This document shows positions 6,544 to 12,729 of a stretch of 13,238 nucleotides of DNA, piece by piece. Each line of letters begins with the position of its first letter. Within the stretch, counting starts at the first letter, position 1. This stretch comes from CAYONQ01 sp964405375 (GTDB taxonomy: Bacteria > Planctomycetota > Phycisphaerae > Sedimentisphaerales > Anaerobacaceae). The position numbers and the translations under genes were made by a program. A model generated the notes under the pieces. The model had not been told where the DNA came from. It ran no database searches and saw only the letters and a list, made by a program, of their open reading frames with translations. The DNA lies in assembly GCA_964405375.1 (NCBI GenBank), contig CAYONQ010000075.1, forward strand, positions 1 to 13,238. Reading direction: 5' to 3'.

Positions 6544-6813
6544 ATGATAGAGAAAATAGATAGCAGTCAAAGCCCGGATTTTTTGGAAAAGCCGTCGTCC
6601 AGGCAGCCCGACAGCACCGGTGCTGTTCCAAATAGCCAGGAGGATGCATCCCTGCAGGTCGATTATGCTGCTTTTATTGACGCTGCAACACAGACCCCGC
6701 AGACAGACGCGGAGGCCGTCCGGCAAGCAGAAGAGCTTTTGGCGTCCGGCCAGCTTGAAAGCTCGCAAAACGTTCAAGAAGCCGCAGAAGATATCGTAGA
6801 GTTCGGTATATAA
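6544..6813 (+). CDS. Candidate anti-sigma-28 factor, FlgM-like
   Basis: This acidic 89-residue protein has a polar, probably disordered N-terminal half. The C-terminal half (about residues 55-89, including AVRQAEELLASGQLESSQNV and EAAEDIVEFGI) predicts two or three short helices. This is the layout of FlgM, whose C-terminal helices are known to bind sigma-28. The helix-AxxLxxSGQL-helix arrangement resembles the FlgM pattern with a Gly-containing turn before the last helix. The size is typical. It is preceded by a sigma-28-type promoter, as flgM often is, and fliA is nearby. The ATG at 6544 has only a weak site (GAGTGATGG). FlgM is poorly conserved, so the assignment rests on context plus pattern; a small unrelated protein remains possible, and I leave the symbol blank. 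Confidence 0.5.
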   Translation: MIEKIDSSQSPDFLEKPSSRQPDSTGAVPNSQEDASLQVDYAAFIDAATQTPQTDAEAVRQAEELLASGQLESSQNVQEAAEDIVEFGI

Positions 6814-6894
6814 AGACCTGAAAAGCAAAGAATGTTAAATCGCACAGCCGACCACGGAGGGTCAATACCACAGTCAGAACGGATTTTGTAAACT

Positions 6895-6953
6895 CGGCGA
6901 GGAAATGTGTATGCCTGGCGCCCCCTGGGTTACTCATCCCTCGCCGTCTTTTT
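6895..6953 (+). terminator. Long hairpin with T-tract, terminator after the FlgM-like gene
   Basis: CGGCGAGG (6895-6902) pairs with CCTCGCCG (6939-6946). Further in, ATG/CAT (6905-6907 with 6935-6937), GTA/TAC (6909-6911 with 6931-6933) and GCC/GGT (6913-6915 with 6928-6930) extend the stem with single-base bulges. A T-rich run, TCTTTTT, follows at 6947-6953. This is the form of a rho-independent terminator, about 80 bases past the FlgM-like stop codon. The unusually long imperfect stem leaves room for another structured-RNA role. Confidence 0.65.
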
Positions 6954-6996
6954 AACCAACGGCGGACGCTCTTATAAAGTATGTGGACCATCGGGT

Positions 6997-7467
6997 ATGA
7001 AATTGGCAAGCACGATTAAGAACAAATTCAAGAAGCTTTGGAAGTATTACCTTCTGCAAAGCTTATTGGCTGCCTTTGCTCTGTTTATTCTTGTTCTTGT
7101 TTTGGGCAAGGAAAGAATCGTCGTAATCAGCGCAATGGGTGCCACTGCCTTTATCGTATTCGCAATGCCCACCAGCGTCTCCGCGCAGACAAGAAATGTC
7201 ATAGGTGGCCATCTGGTCGGCCTTGCCTGCGGGGCCGTATTCTACTTCACCTCGCTGCCGTATTTCCTTGAGTATCCCCTTGCAGTCGGAATCGCTATTT
7301 TTCTTATGGTAATTCTGGATGTCGAGCATCCTCCTGCCGCAGGCACGGCCCTGGCGGTGGTGATAAATGAGGTCTCGCTAAATGCCTTCATAGTCATAAT
7401 GATAAGCGCGGTAGTACTGTCTCAATGCCGCTATTACTTAAGACGCTACCTAAAAGATTTGGTATGA
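6997..7467 (+). CDS. HPP-family integral membrane protein
   Basis: From the ATG at 6997 the product has 156 residues, normal for the HPP family. A basic N-terminus is followed by hydrophobic helices at about residues 18-37, 40-57, 68-86, 91-108 and 125-142. The name-giving motif is present in EHPPAAGTAL (about 110-119), and SAQTRNVIGGHLVG (about 62-75) matches the second conserved block. Family members are poorly characterised; some plant and cyanobacterial members have been linked to nitrite transport, so substrate is not assigned. The upstream GTG at 6907 lies inside the terminator hairpin and would add an unrelated 30-residue extension, so 6997 is preferred, although its ribosome binding site is weak. 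The gene converges on the minus-strand gene 22 bases away. Confidence 0.8.
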   Translation: MKLASTIKNKFKKLWKYYLLQSLLAAFALFILVLVLGKERIVVISAMGATAFIVFAMPTSVSAQTRNVIGGHLVGLACGAVFYFTSLPYFLEYPLAVGIAIFLMVILDVEHPPAAGTALAVVINEVSLNAFIVIMISAVVLSQCRYYLRRYLKDLV

Positions 7468-7489
7468 TTTCAATTTATCGGCCTGACCG

Positions 7490-7705
7490 TCACACATAAC
7501 AATCAAGAATCTGCCCTGCCACGTTTTTGCCGAGGCAAACCCATCCGGTGGTCTTGGCCGGATTGTCGATGTAATTTCCATTTTCAGCAAAAGTCCTGCC
7601 AACCTTACGGTGCTCGTCAGCCAGCCGGCTTACGTGCCGTAGTATGTCACCGTTTTTGCTGAGAGGAACAGATTTAACAACTCTACACGAAATCTTCTTT
7701 GTCAC
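7490..7705 (-). CDS. Small orphan protein with strong ribosome binding site, function unknown
   Basis: This 71-codon gene starts with GTG at 7705, preceded by a near-perfect GGAGGTG site 9 bases upstream (about 7715-7720). That is better than most sites in this window and is the main evidence that the gene is real. The protein is soluble and basic in its first half (VKSVPLSKNGDILRHVSRLA, then DEHRKVGRTF), followed by NGNYIDNPAKTTGWVCLGKN. Three cysteines are present (residues 7, 57 and 69). I recognise no family. It converges with the HPP gene and is preceded by a leader of about 230 bases with a sigma-28-like -10 box on the same strand, so it could be a late flagellar-regulon gene. That link is inference. 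Confidence 0.6.
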   Translation of the reverse strand: MTKKISCRVVKSVPLSKNGDILRHVSRLADEHRKVGRTFAENGNYIDNPAKTTGWVCLGKNVAGQILDCYV

Positions 7706-7909
7706 TTCACCACACCTCCAACGTAAGCTATGTTAGCAAATTCAAGCAGCTAAATCAAGCAAAATCACGCTCGTGATGCCCCATTTTTGAGGTGCTTTTG
7801 GCTATAAGTGGTGCTTTCGTGGCAACTTGGACAAAATGATGTGGTTTACGAGAAAGGCCAGAATTTTGTGCGTTGGAGTTCACATCGATAAGATATTATT
7901 GTTCATATA

Positions 7910-7964
7910 GACCTCCGTGTGCGCGATAATTTTAGATGTTATCGGCAAATGGAGGTTATTTTTT
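7910..7964 (+). terminator. Long hairpin with T-tract; arms carry Shine-Dalgarno sequences of both strands
   Basis: ACCTCC (7911-7916) pairs with GGAGGT (7951-7956), and CGATAA (7924-7929) pairs with TTATCG (7939-7944). Between them, CG and T/A pairs (7920-7922 with 7945-7947) continue the stem around one bulge and one mismatch. The tail TTATTTTTT (7956-7964) gives a rho-independent terminator form on the plus strand. No plus-strand gene ends just before it (the HPP gene stops about 440 bases upstream), so it may end an unannotated RNA or serve as an attenuator. Confidence 0.55.
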
Positions 7965-7965
7965 G
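7939..7965 (-). promoter_or_regulatory. Possible sigma-28-type promoter facing the 71-codon orphan gene
   Basis: On the minus strand GCCGATAA (7946 to 7939) matches the sigma-28 -10 consensus at all eight positions. At the required distance upstream the -35 position reads CAAA instead of TAAA (7965 to 7962), a partial match. Transcription would start near 7932, leaving only one arm of the 7910-7957 hairpin in the RNA. A perfect 8-mer is expected about 0.4 times by chance on both strands of this window, so this is suggestive only. Confidence 0.35.
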
Positions 7966-8093
7966 CAGAACTGCTCACAATCCTCAAAAAAATGGGGTAT
8001 CGTGAGTATTTCCTGTACCCTGTGCCAGGTGGGATGTGTAAGCAGGCGCTTTAGTCTGCCCCTTGATGTGTGGTTGGGCCATTATAAATAAGG

Positions 8094-8627
8094 TTACGTC
8101 GTCTTATTTGGCTTAAGGGTTGATATTTGTATCATAACATCAAGCAAATTCGGATTCGCAACGTTCTTTTTAGCATACAAACTTTTTATCCTCAAAAGGT
8201 GCTCGGAAGTTTTGATTTTGAGAAGAAACTCGACAAGCTGCTTAAGCGTTAGATTTTCCAGTCTGAGCTCAGCAACCATTTCGTAATAGTTTGAATCCAG
8301 CGGCAGCACTTCCTGTCGCATTGTTGCAATTTTTTCTGCCAGACCTGACTGCTTGGTTATTGACTCTAGAAATGCGGGCAGTTCAACCCCTTTTTCCTTC
8401 GAAATGGCCCGGTTCTTGTAATTGTCCAATCTGGCTTGCAGGGCAAGATATTGAGCGTTTTTTGTCCGAAGCTGCTGCAGTTGCCTCTGGCTTTCCGGGA
8501 TTACGCGGTTGAGTGTCTTCATACGCTCAACAGCGGGCCTGATGGTGAACGTAAACAGCATCCAGGTCGTGATGAGCACTGCCAGTCCTACAGCCAGCCA
8601 ACGTTCTCTGCGTGTCAGTCGTATCAT
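8094..8627 (-). CDS. gspM: Type II secretion system protein M (GspM-like)
   Basis: This 177-residue protein starts with a short basic cytoplasmic tail (MIRLTRRERW), a single membrane helix at about 11-30, then a coiled-coil-prone segment (about 35-75, SQRQLQQLRTKNAQYLALQ). A small periplasmic alpha/beta domain follows (about 80-170), with MVAELRLENLTLKQLVEFLL, which is typical of the GspM/PilO fold. GspM is known to bind GspL in the inner-membrane platform of the secretion system. It lies only 6 bases after the gspL stop and is the last gene of the operon here, the usual place for gspM. No gspN follows. Sequence conservation in this family is low, so the call rests on topology plus operon position. 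Confidence 0.8.
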   Translation of the reverse strand: MIRLTRRERWLAVGLAVLITTWMLFTFTIRPAVERMKTLNRVIPESQRQLQQLRTKNAQYLALQARLDNYKNRAISKEKGVELPAFLESITKQSGLAEKIATMRQEVLPLDSNYYEMVAELRLENLTLKQLVEFLLKIKTSEHLLRIKSLYAKKNVANPNLLDVMIQISTLKPNKTT

Positions 8628-8633
8628 TTTTAC

Positions 8634-10142
8634 TTACTCATATTTTGCAAACTTCGGAGAAACAGCATCCTGCTCCGGAGTCGCTAACGACATTGAAATA
8701 GTAAAGTGTACCAGCCCCTTATCAGGTTCTTTGCGGATATCTTTAACAGCCACCGTTGAAAATTGTAGAGTTTCTTGCAGCAGCCGTTGCCAATTGTACA
8801 CGGACTCAAACGATTGAGAAATCCCTGTCAATCGAACCGATTCGGTGGTTATCAACATATTATCAATGTTAATGTCCACCTCTGGGGGAATACTTGTAGT
8901 AATCGCATACAAGACATCAAGCGGCTCAACACCGGCGCCAGGAACGGGACCTAACAGGGCGTAATCTTTTTGCAACAACTGCAACTTTTGCTCAAGCTGG
9001 GCGAGAGGGTTTACAATATTCTTTTCTTCAGGTAACGTACGTTGAAGAATCTCTCTCATTTCGTCTTTTATTTGTGCGTATTTCGTTTCTAAATGCGACA
9101 ATCGCAGAAACAACCCGGCCAGCGAAACGGCAGCAATTGCAACTACAAGTGCAGCACAGGTTATAAGCTCCCTCTTCAGGTCTAACTTTGGCTTTGCATC
9201 AACATTATAGGCATCGAGAAAGTTTATACCCGTAGTTTTATCAGGTGCCAGGGCCCTTATAGCAAGACCTTCAGCAACGCATATTGCAGCATCAGGGTTA
9301 TACTCAGGCGGACACTTAATCTTTGCGTGAGGATTGACAACGGTTATTTGGCAGCACAGTTTTTTTTCGATAGCTGCCTTGAGGTCGTTAGGGACGTTAT
9401 CTGCAGCTGCCAGGTAAATCCTGCCGTCTCGCTTGTTTTTGCCCTTGAATACCTTGTGCCAGGTCATCTCCACTTCGTCAGACAACGCTTCTGCACCTTG
9501 TTCCTGAACCGAACCGGCATCGTTACTGCAGTTAAGAACAATCGGAATATTTCTAACGATTAGAATGTTGTTGTTTTGTGTGATTGCCAGAAGGAGACAA
9601 GATTCATCTATGTATGCAATGACGGCTCTGCCGGTCATAATTTCGGGGTGATTGGCAGCGATGGTAGAATGGACCGCAAAAATTGCCGTATCCACCAGTT
9701 CAGGATGCATCCTGGTTTCGGTTAAAGTGTTCAGTCTTTCACGCAGAGATTCTTTCTTCGTTGCTGCCAGAAGAACAGAGTATTTCTCGCCCGACAACTG
9801 GTGGTATGAGCATATGCCGGCGACAGCTTCATCCGGCTGAACGGGGAAGTTGTGCTCCAATGTGGTTGAACCGCACGCACGGATTTGTTCTAAGCCGGCA
9901 GAATCGACCTCTAAGTTCCGGAAGAAAACAGAGTCGTTGGGCATCGAAATTGCTATGGCCGCACGTCGGTCAAATCCGTGCTGGCCGATAAGCGTCCTGA
10001 GTATTTCGGACGGCGAGTCTGTACTTCGTCGCGGTTGTGTGTTAAAGGCCTTTTCAATGTGGACTCGTTCACCTGCGCGTGTAATCTGCACCGCACACAC
10101 GTAAAAAGAGCCGATATCTATGCCAATACACCGCTTAACCAT
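8634..10142 (-). CDS. GspL-type secretion platform protein with PilM-like actin fold
   Basis: The 502-residue protein has three parts. Residues 1-310 resemble the PilM/GspL cytoplasmic domain of the actin-like fold: an N-terminal phosphate-loop-like CIGIDIGSFYVCAVQI and, near 285-300, AAICVAEGLAIRAL. The second phosphate-loop region (about 173-200) reads YIDESCLLLAITQ and lacks the usual Asp-Gly pattern, so ATP binding is doubtful. One membrane helix lies at about 327-347, a coiled coil at about 347-395, and a PilN/GspL-like periplasmic domain at about 400-490. It thus looks like PilM joined to PilN in one chain, which is the GspL architecture. GspL is known to link the GspE ATPase to GspM. 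The ATG at 10142 has a GAGAAG site; gspK ends 49 bases upstream. Confidence 0.8.
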   Translation of the reverse strand: MVKRCIGIDIGSFYVCAVQITRAGERVHIEKAFNTQPRRSTDSPSEILRTLIGQHGFDRRAAIAISMPNDSVFFRNLEVDSAGLEQIRACGSTTLEHNFPVQPDEAVAGICSYHQLSGEKYSVLLAATKKESLRERLNTLTETRMHPELVDTAIFAVHSTIAANHPEIMTGRAVIAYIDESCLLLAITQNNNILIVRNIPIVLNCSNDAGSVQEQGAEALSDEVEMTWHKVFKGKNKRDGRIYLAAADNVPNDLKAAIEKKLCCQITVVNPHAKIKCPPEYNPDAAICVAEGLAIRALAPDKTTGINFLDAYNVDAKPKLDLKRELITCAALVVAIAAVSLAGLFLRLSHLETKYAQIKDEMREILQRTLPEEKNIVNPLAQLEQKLQLLQKDYALLGPVPGAGVEPLDVLYAITTSIPPEVDINIDNMLITTESVRLTGISQSFESVYNWQRLLQETLQFSTVAVKDIRKEPDKGLVHFTISMSLATPEQDAVSPKFAKYE

Positions 10143-10191
10143 AGTCTTCTCTTCAGCTTGTTTCTACAATAAACGCCGTAATTACGCTTCC

Positions 10192-11181
10192 TTAAAGCTC
10201 TTTGTATAAAATTATCTCAACATTTTTGGTTTTCATATTTCTTTTGAGTATTGCTTCTATCGTGTGTTTGAGATGGCCGGCGTTTCCCACTGATGTTACG
10301 TGGTAATATCTTTCCGCTGGGCTGATGGTGGCGGTTTTTTTAATGGTGTAGTAAACGCTATCTGTCATACCGGGTATATCTCGTAGTTCCGTGATATTGT
10401 CAAAGGGCTTAAATCTTCGCCGGTCGATAATCATCTGCGCCAGCGTGGGGTCTATATCTTCCGACAAACTTTCAATTACATACCTTGAGGTGCAGTTGAT
10501 GTTGATTTCGCCGTTACCATAAACGGTTATGTAATCATGTATAATTTCGAAAACCTGTGGTGTTACTGATTTGACCAATAGAAGGTCTTCGGTTGTATCA
10601 AGGAGAGCGTTTTTGCAGTTATACGGTGTATCCAACCGGTTGTAGTAACCTGATTCTGCTCCTGAATTCTCGTGCTTTATAAAGGGCAGGAACGTAACTT
10701 CGTCATCGCGGTCTGTCCAATCGATGATTGAGGGTACCAGGCCATAGCCAATACGAGGATAATCAACACGTTGCTGGTTCAGCAGGTCAATAAGTCGAAG
10801 TAACTGGTCTATCCTGGCCCGGTTTAGTTTGCCGGTTTTGTCTTTGAGCAGGTTGACGTTCAACTTGCCAGCCTCTTCCGTAATAGTTACCGAGCACTGT
10901 CCATCACCTACGGCAAAGTGTTTTTCTCCTGAAAACAGGTTTTGTAGCTTTTTGTTTATATCGATATTGTTAGCGTCTCTTATGGCTGCGATTGTAATGT
11001 TGAGTCCGGCCCTTGCATAATTGAGTGCCTGCTGAGATTTTTGGAAATCGTCCACGGCACACAGGTTGGCACGGCATTGGCGGTTAAAACCTAATAGGAA
11101 AACCATCAATGCCATTATCATGCACAGCACAACGATAAGTATAAATCCTTTTTCTTCTGTTTTTGCTTTTCTGGGTCTCAT
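10192..11181 (-). CDS. gspK: Type II secretion minor pseudopilin GspK
   Basis: The 329-residue length fits GspK, the largest minor pseudopilin. A basic leader ends at Gly12, followed by FILIVVLCMIMALMVFLL as the hydrophobic N-helix. The +5 residue is Val rather than Glu, which is the known GspK trait. IIDWTDRDDE at about 152-161 and the INCTS region near 224 match conserved GspK blocks. A helix-hairpin-helix-like segment follows at about 255-275 (NITELRDIPGMTDSVYYTI). GspK is known to cap the pseudopilus tip with GspI and GspJ. Its ATG overlaps the gspJ stop in an ATGA arrangement, showing translational coupling. Confidence 0.93.
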   Translation of the reverse strand: MRPRKAKTEEKGFILIVVLCMIMALMVFLLGFNRQCRANLCAVDDFQKSQQALNYARAGLNITIAAIRDANNIDINKKLQNLFSGEKHFAVGDGQCSVTITEEAGKLNVNLLKDKTGKLNRARIDQLLRLIDLLNQQRVDYPRIGYGLVPSIIDWTDRDDEVTFLPFIKHENSGAESGYYNRLDTPYNCKNALLDTTEDLLLVKSVTPQVFEIIHDYITVYGNGEININCTSRYVIESLSEDIDPTLAQMIIDRRRFKPFDNITELRDIPGMTDSVYYTIKKTATISPAERYYHVTSVGNAGHLKHTIEAILKRNMKTKNVEIILYKEL

Positions 11182-11822
11182 TGTTTGTCGTTTGATACTA
11201 TTGTGTCGGTCTGGGCTTTTTGTTTTAGTTCTCGACAGTATATGTATGCAGCAGTGCTATGGTTGTATTGTCGATGATTTTCGTCTTCACAGGTGATACT
11301 GATTCTTACTGCGGAAGGCAGAACCCTTTTGGCCTCGAAATCCCATTTGTGCAGCCATTGCTGCCCGTTTAAGAATTCCAATTCGATATGGTTGATGTTT
11401 CTTGCGATGGGGTGCCAGTTTCTCTTATCAGTGATGTTTTCAGATGCACCGGTGAATCTTTCCTGGCTTAAAGAAAGCAGGCCTCTGCTCTTGTCGAATT
11501 TATAAATAACCTCAAACAACCCGTCCGTTGAGTCCTGCGTGGCCCAAAAGCTGCTTGTCGTTACCAGATGCAGAATTTTTTCGTCAGGGTCATCCGGGTT
11601 GCCGTTAAAATAGCCGGCATACGCACAGCTTATTTGCCGAGCCATCTGTTTAAGCATTTTCCGGCCCTGTTGAAATGAGGTTATTTTGGTCCTGTATGCC
11701 TGCGTCGATTTTGATGCTGCGAAATAACTGCCGTATACCATAGAGACAATAGTAACGATTATTGCCACAGCCACGAGAATCTCGACCAGTGTGAATCCTT
11801 TTTTGTTAGGGTTGCTTTTCAT
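11178..11822 (-). CDS. gspJ: Type II secretion minor pseudopilin GspJ
   Basis: This 214-residue prepilin has a short basic leader (MKSNPNKKG) and the cleavage motif KKG before FTLVEILVAVAI, with Glu at +5. The body is consistent with GspJ: the helix continues to a basic patch (QQGRKMLKQMARQI), then beta-rich sequence including EVIYKFDKSRGLLSLSQERF and LEFLNGQQWLHKWD. GspJ is known to join GspI and GspK in the tip complex. The ATG at 11822 has a GGAAA site and overlaps the end of gspI by 17 bases; the gene end overlaps gspK by 4 bases. Order G-I-J-K supports the assignment over other prepilins. Confidence 0.88.
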   Translation of the reverse strand: MKSNPNKKGFTLVEILVAVAIIVTIVSMVYGSYFAASKSTQAYRTKITSFQQGRKMLKQMARQISCAYAGYFNGNPDDPDEKILHLVTTSSFWATQDSTDGLFEVIYKFDKSRGLLSLSQERFTGASENITDKRNWHPIARNINHIELEFLNGQQWLHKWDFEAKRVLPSAVRISITCEDENHRQYNHSTAAYIYCRELKQKAQTDTIVSNDKQ

Positions 11823-12261
11823 TTAATTTCCTGTCCGCAACATAAGTTGATGTCCGCAAATGTCTCCAACCAGTTCCCTGTTTCCATCTGATGTCAACAG
11901 ATACCTCTCGCAAATCGCTGACATTCGCCTCGTTTAACTGAGGCGATTGCAGGTCTGCAACTTCAGTCTGCCAGTGCAATATCGAATCGTTCTTTTCTAC
12001 AATACCGCTATTAGCTCCCTGCTTTGGGTAGCCGGCGGCTAATGCCTCTGCGATTTTCTCATCTGCTAACAAGACGGCCTGGGAGATTGTCTGTGCTGTG
12101 TCAGTAAGGCAGATGCTGGTCAGATGTAGTCTGAGCAGCGCGAGTAGAGAGATTGAGACAATCGCAAGGGCTATAATAACCTCTATGAAGGTAAACGCCC
12201 CAGCCATTGCCTGCCCTGTTACCGGGCGTATATTTTTGCTGTTTATGTTGTTTTTACTCAT
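11806..12261 (-). CDS. gspI: Type II secretion minor pseudopilin GspI
   Basis: I place the start at the ATG at 12261, which overlaps the end of gspG by 8 bases, giving 151 residues, a normal length for GspI. An upstream in-frame ATG at 12420 would add 53 residues read out of gspG sequence and is unlikely. The prepilin motif is AGA before FTFIEVIIALAIVSISLLAL. The residue before the cleavage point is Ala22 rather than the usual Gly, with Glu27 at +5. Ala is tolerated at this position by prepilin peptidases but is uncommon. The body contains AQTISQAVLLADEKIAEAL, matching the GspI pattern of conserved Ala/Leu/Glu after the N-helix. GspI is known to nucleate the tip complex. Confidence 0.85.
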   Translation of the reverse strand: MSKNNINSKNIRPVTGQAMAGAFTFIEVIIALAIVSISLLALLRLHLTSICLTDTAQTISQAVLLADEKIAEALAAGYPKQGANSGIVEKNDSILHWQTEVADLQSPQLNEANVSDLREVSVDIRWKQGTGWRHLRTSTYVADRKLNEKQP

Positions 12262-12715
12262 CAAGATTCCAGCTTTCAATGTCAGCGGTGTCACCTGTGC
12301 CGCCGCCTTCACCGTCTTTACCGTAAGATTTGAGGTCGTAGTCCCTGCTGTGTATTCCGGGGGATATGTAGATGTATTTGCTGCCCCACGGGTCTGAGGG
12401 TGCCTTATCGAGATAGCCATCGCTGTTATAGCCCTTTATGCCGGGGTCCGAAACAAGGACCTCAAGGCCTTCAGATGTGGTAGGAAATCGGCCTGTGTCG
12501 GTCTTGAATAGGGCCAAAGCGGATTCGATGTTGCGTATATCAATCTTGGCCTTCATTCTGCGGGCCTGTTCGGGCCTGCCTAATATCCTCGGCATAATGA
12601 TAGTGGCTAACAGACCCAGAATCACCACCACAATCATAAGCTCAATCAAGGTAAAACCCTTAGATAGGGGATAGGGTATAGGGTTTAGGGTATAGGGTTG
12701 TTTATTTTTTCTCAT
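12254..12715 (-). CDS. gspG: Type II secretion major pseudopilin GspG
   Basis: From the ATG at 12715 the protein has 153 residues, typical for GspG. The leader ends with LSKG, followed by FTLIELMIVVVILGLLATII, with Glu at +5. Then come ALALFKTDTGRFPTTSEGL and DPWGSKYIYISPG. The acidic Gly-rich loop near the C-terminus (SYGKDGEGGGTGDTADI) corresponds to the known calcium-binding site. GspG polymerises into the pseudopilus that drives secretion. The 12715 start has a GGAG site 9 bases upstream; the ATG at 12730, overlapping the gspF stop by one base, is an alternative adding five residues. The leader contains a 7-bp repeat insertion (PYTLNPIPYPL), so without it the leader would be a normal short one. 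gspH, which often follows gspG, is absent. Confidence 0.95.
   Translation of the reverse strand: MRKNKQPYTLNPIPYPLSKGFTLIELMIVVVILGLLATIIMPRILGRPEQARRMKAKIDIRNIESALALFKTDTGRFPTTSEGLEVLVSDPGIKGYNSDGYLDKAPSDPWGSKYIYISPGIHSRDYDLKSYGKDGEGGGTGDTADIESWNLDE
12661..12699 (-). repeat. 7-bp tandem repeat inside the GspG leader-peptide coding sequence
   Basis: On the plus strand four perfect heptamers TAGGGTA, TAGGGTT, TAGGGTA, TAGGGTT run from 12672 to 12699. They are preceded by shorter related units (GATAGGG) from 12661. Two alternating units give a 14-bp period, as in the array at 5567-5608, although the unit sequence differs. The array is translated, on the minus strand, as the PYTLNPIPYPL part of the GspG leader, between the start codon and the prepilin cleavage site. 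Confidence 0.85.
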
Positions 12716-12729
12716 CTTATCAAGCTCCA

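Larger units (their letters stand above)
7706..8093. other. Intergenic region with regulatory features and micro-ORFs
   Basis: No standard-length gene is visible here. The stretch holds, on the minus strand, a perfect sigma-28 -10 box (7939-7946) and an 8-codon ORF (7880-7906, with GGAGGT 4 bases before its ATG). The ATGTGA end of that ORF overlaps a 42-codon GTG ORF (7755-7883). On the plus strand it holds a 42-codon TTG ORF (7963-8091) with GGAGGT 6 bases upstream, ending two bases before the gspM stop. A large hairpin (7910-7957) contains both Shine-Dalgarno sequences. None of the micro-ORFs has a recognised product. Confidence 0.5.

Noticed and set aside
6907..6996. GTG 6907 as start of the HPP protein
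   Set aside because: This stretch is the arm and loop of the terminator hairpin and gives a 30-residue extension unlike the family.
7475..7482. Second perfect GCCGATAA on the minus strand
   Set aside because: No TAAA-like element at the required distance (reads TGTT), and it would be antisense to the end of the HPP gene.
7764..7777. Small hairpin ATCAC/GTGAT as a terminator or operator
   Set aside because: Only a five-base stem with no clear T-tract; too weak to call.
7884..7891. ATCGATAA as a plus-strand sigma-28 -10 box
   Set aside because: The -35 position reads TTTG and there is no convincing gene downstream.
12262..12420. ATG 12420 as start of gspI
   Set aside because: The extra 53 residues are read from within gspG in another frame and would precede the prepilin leader.
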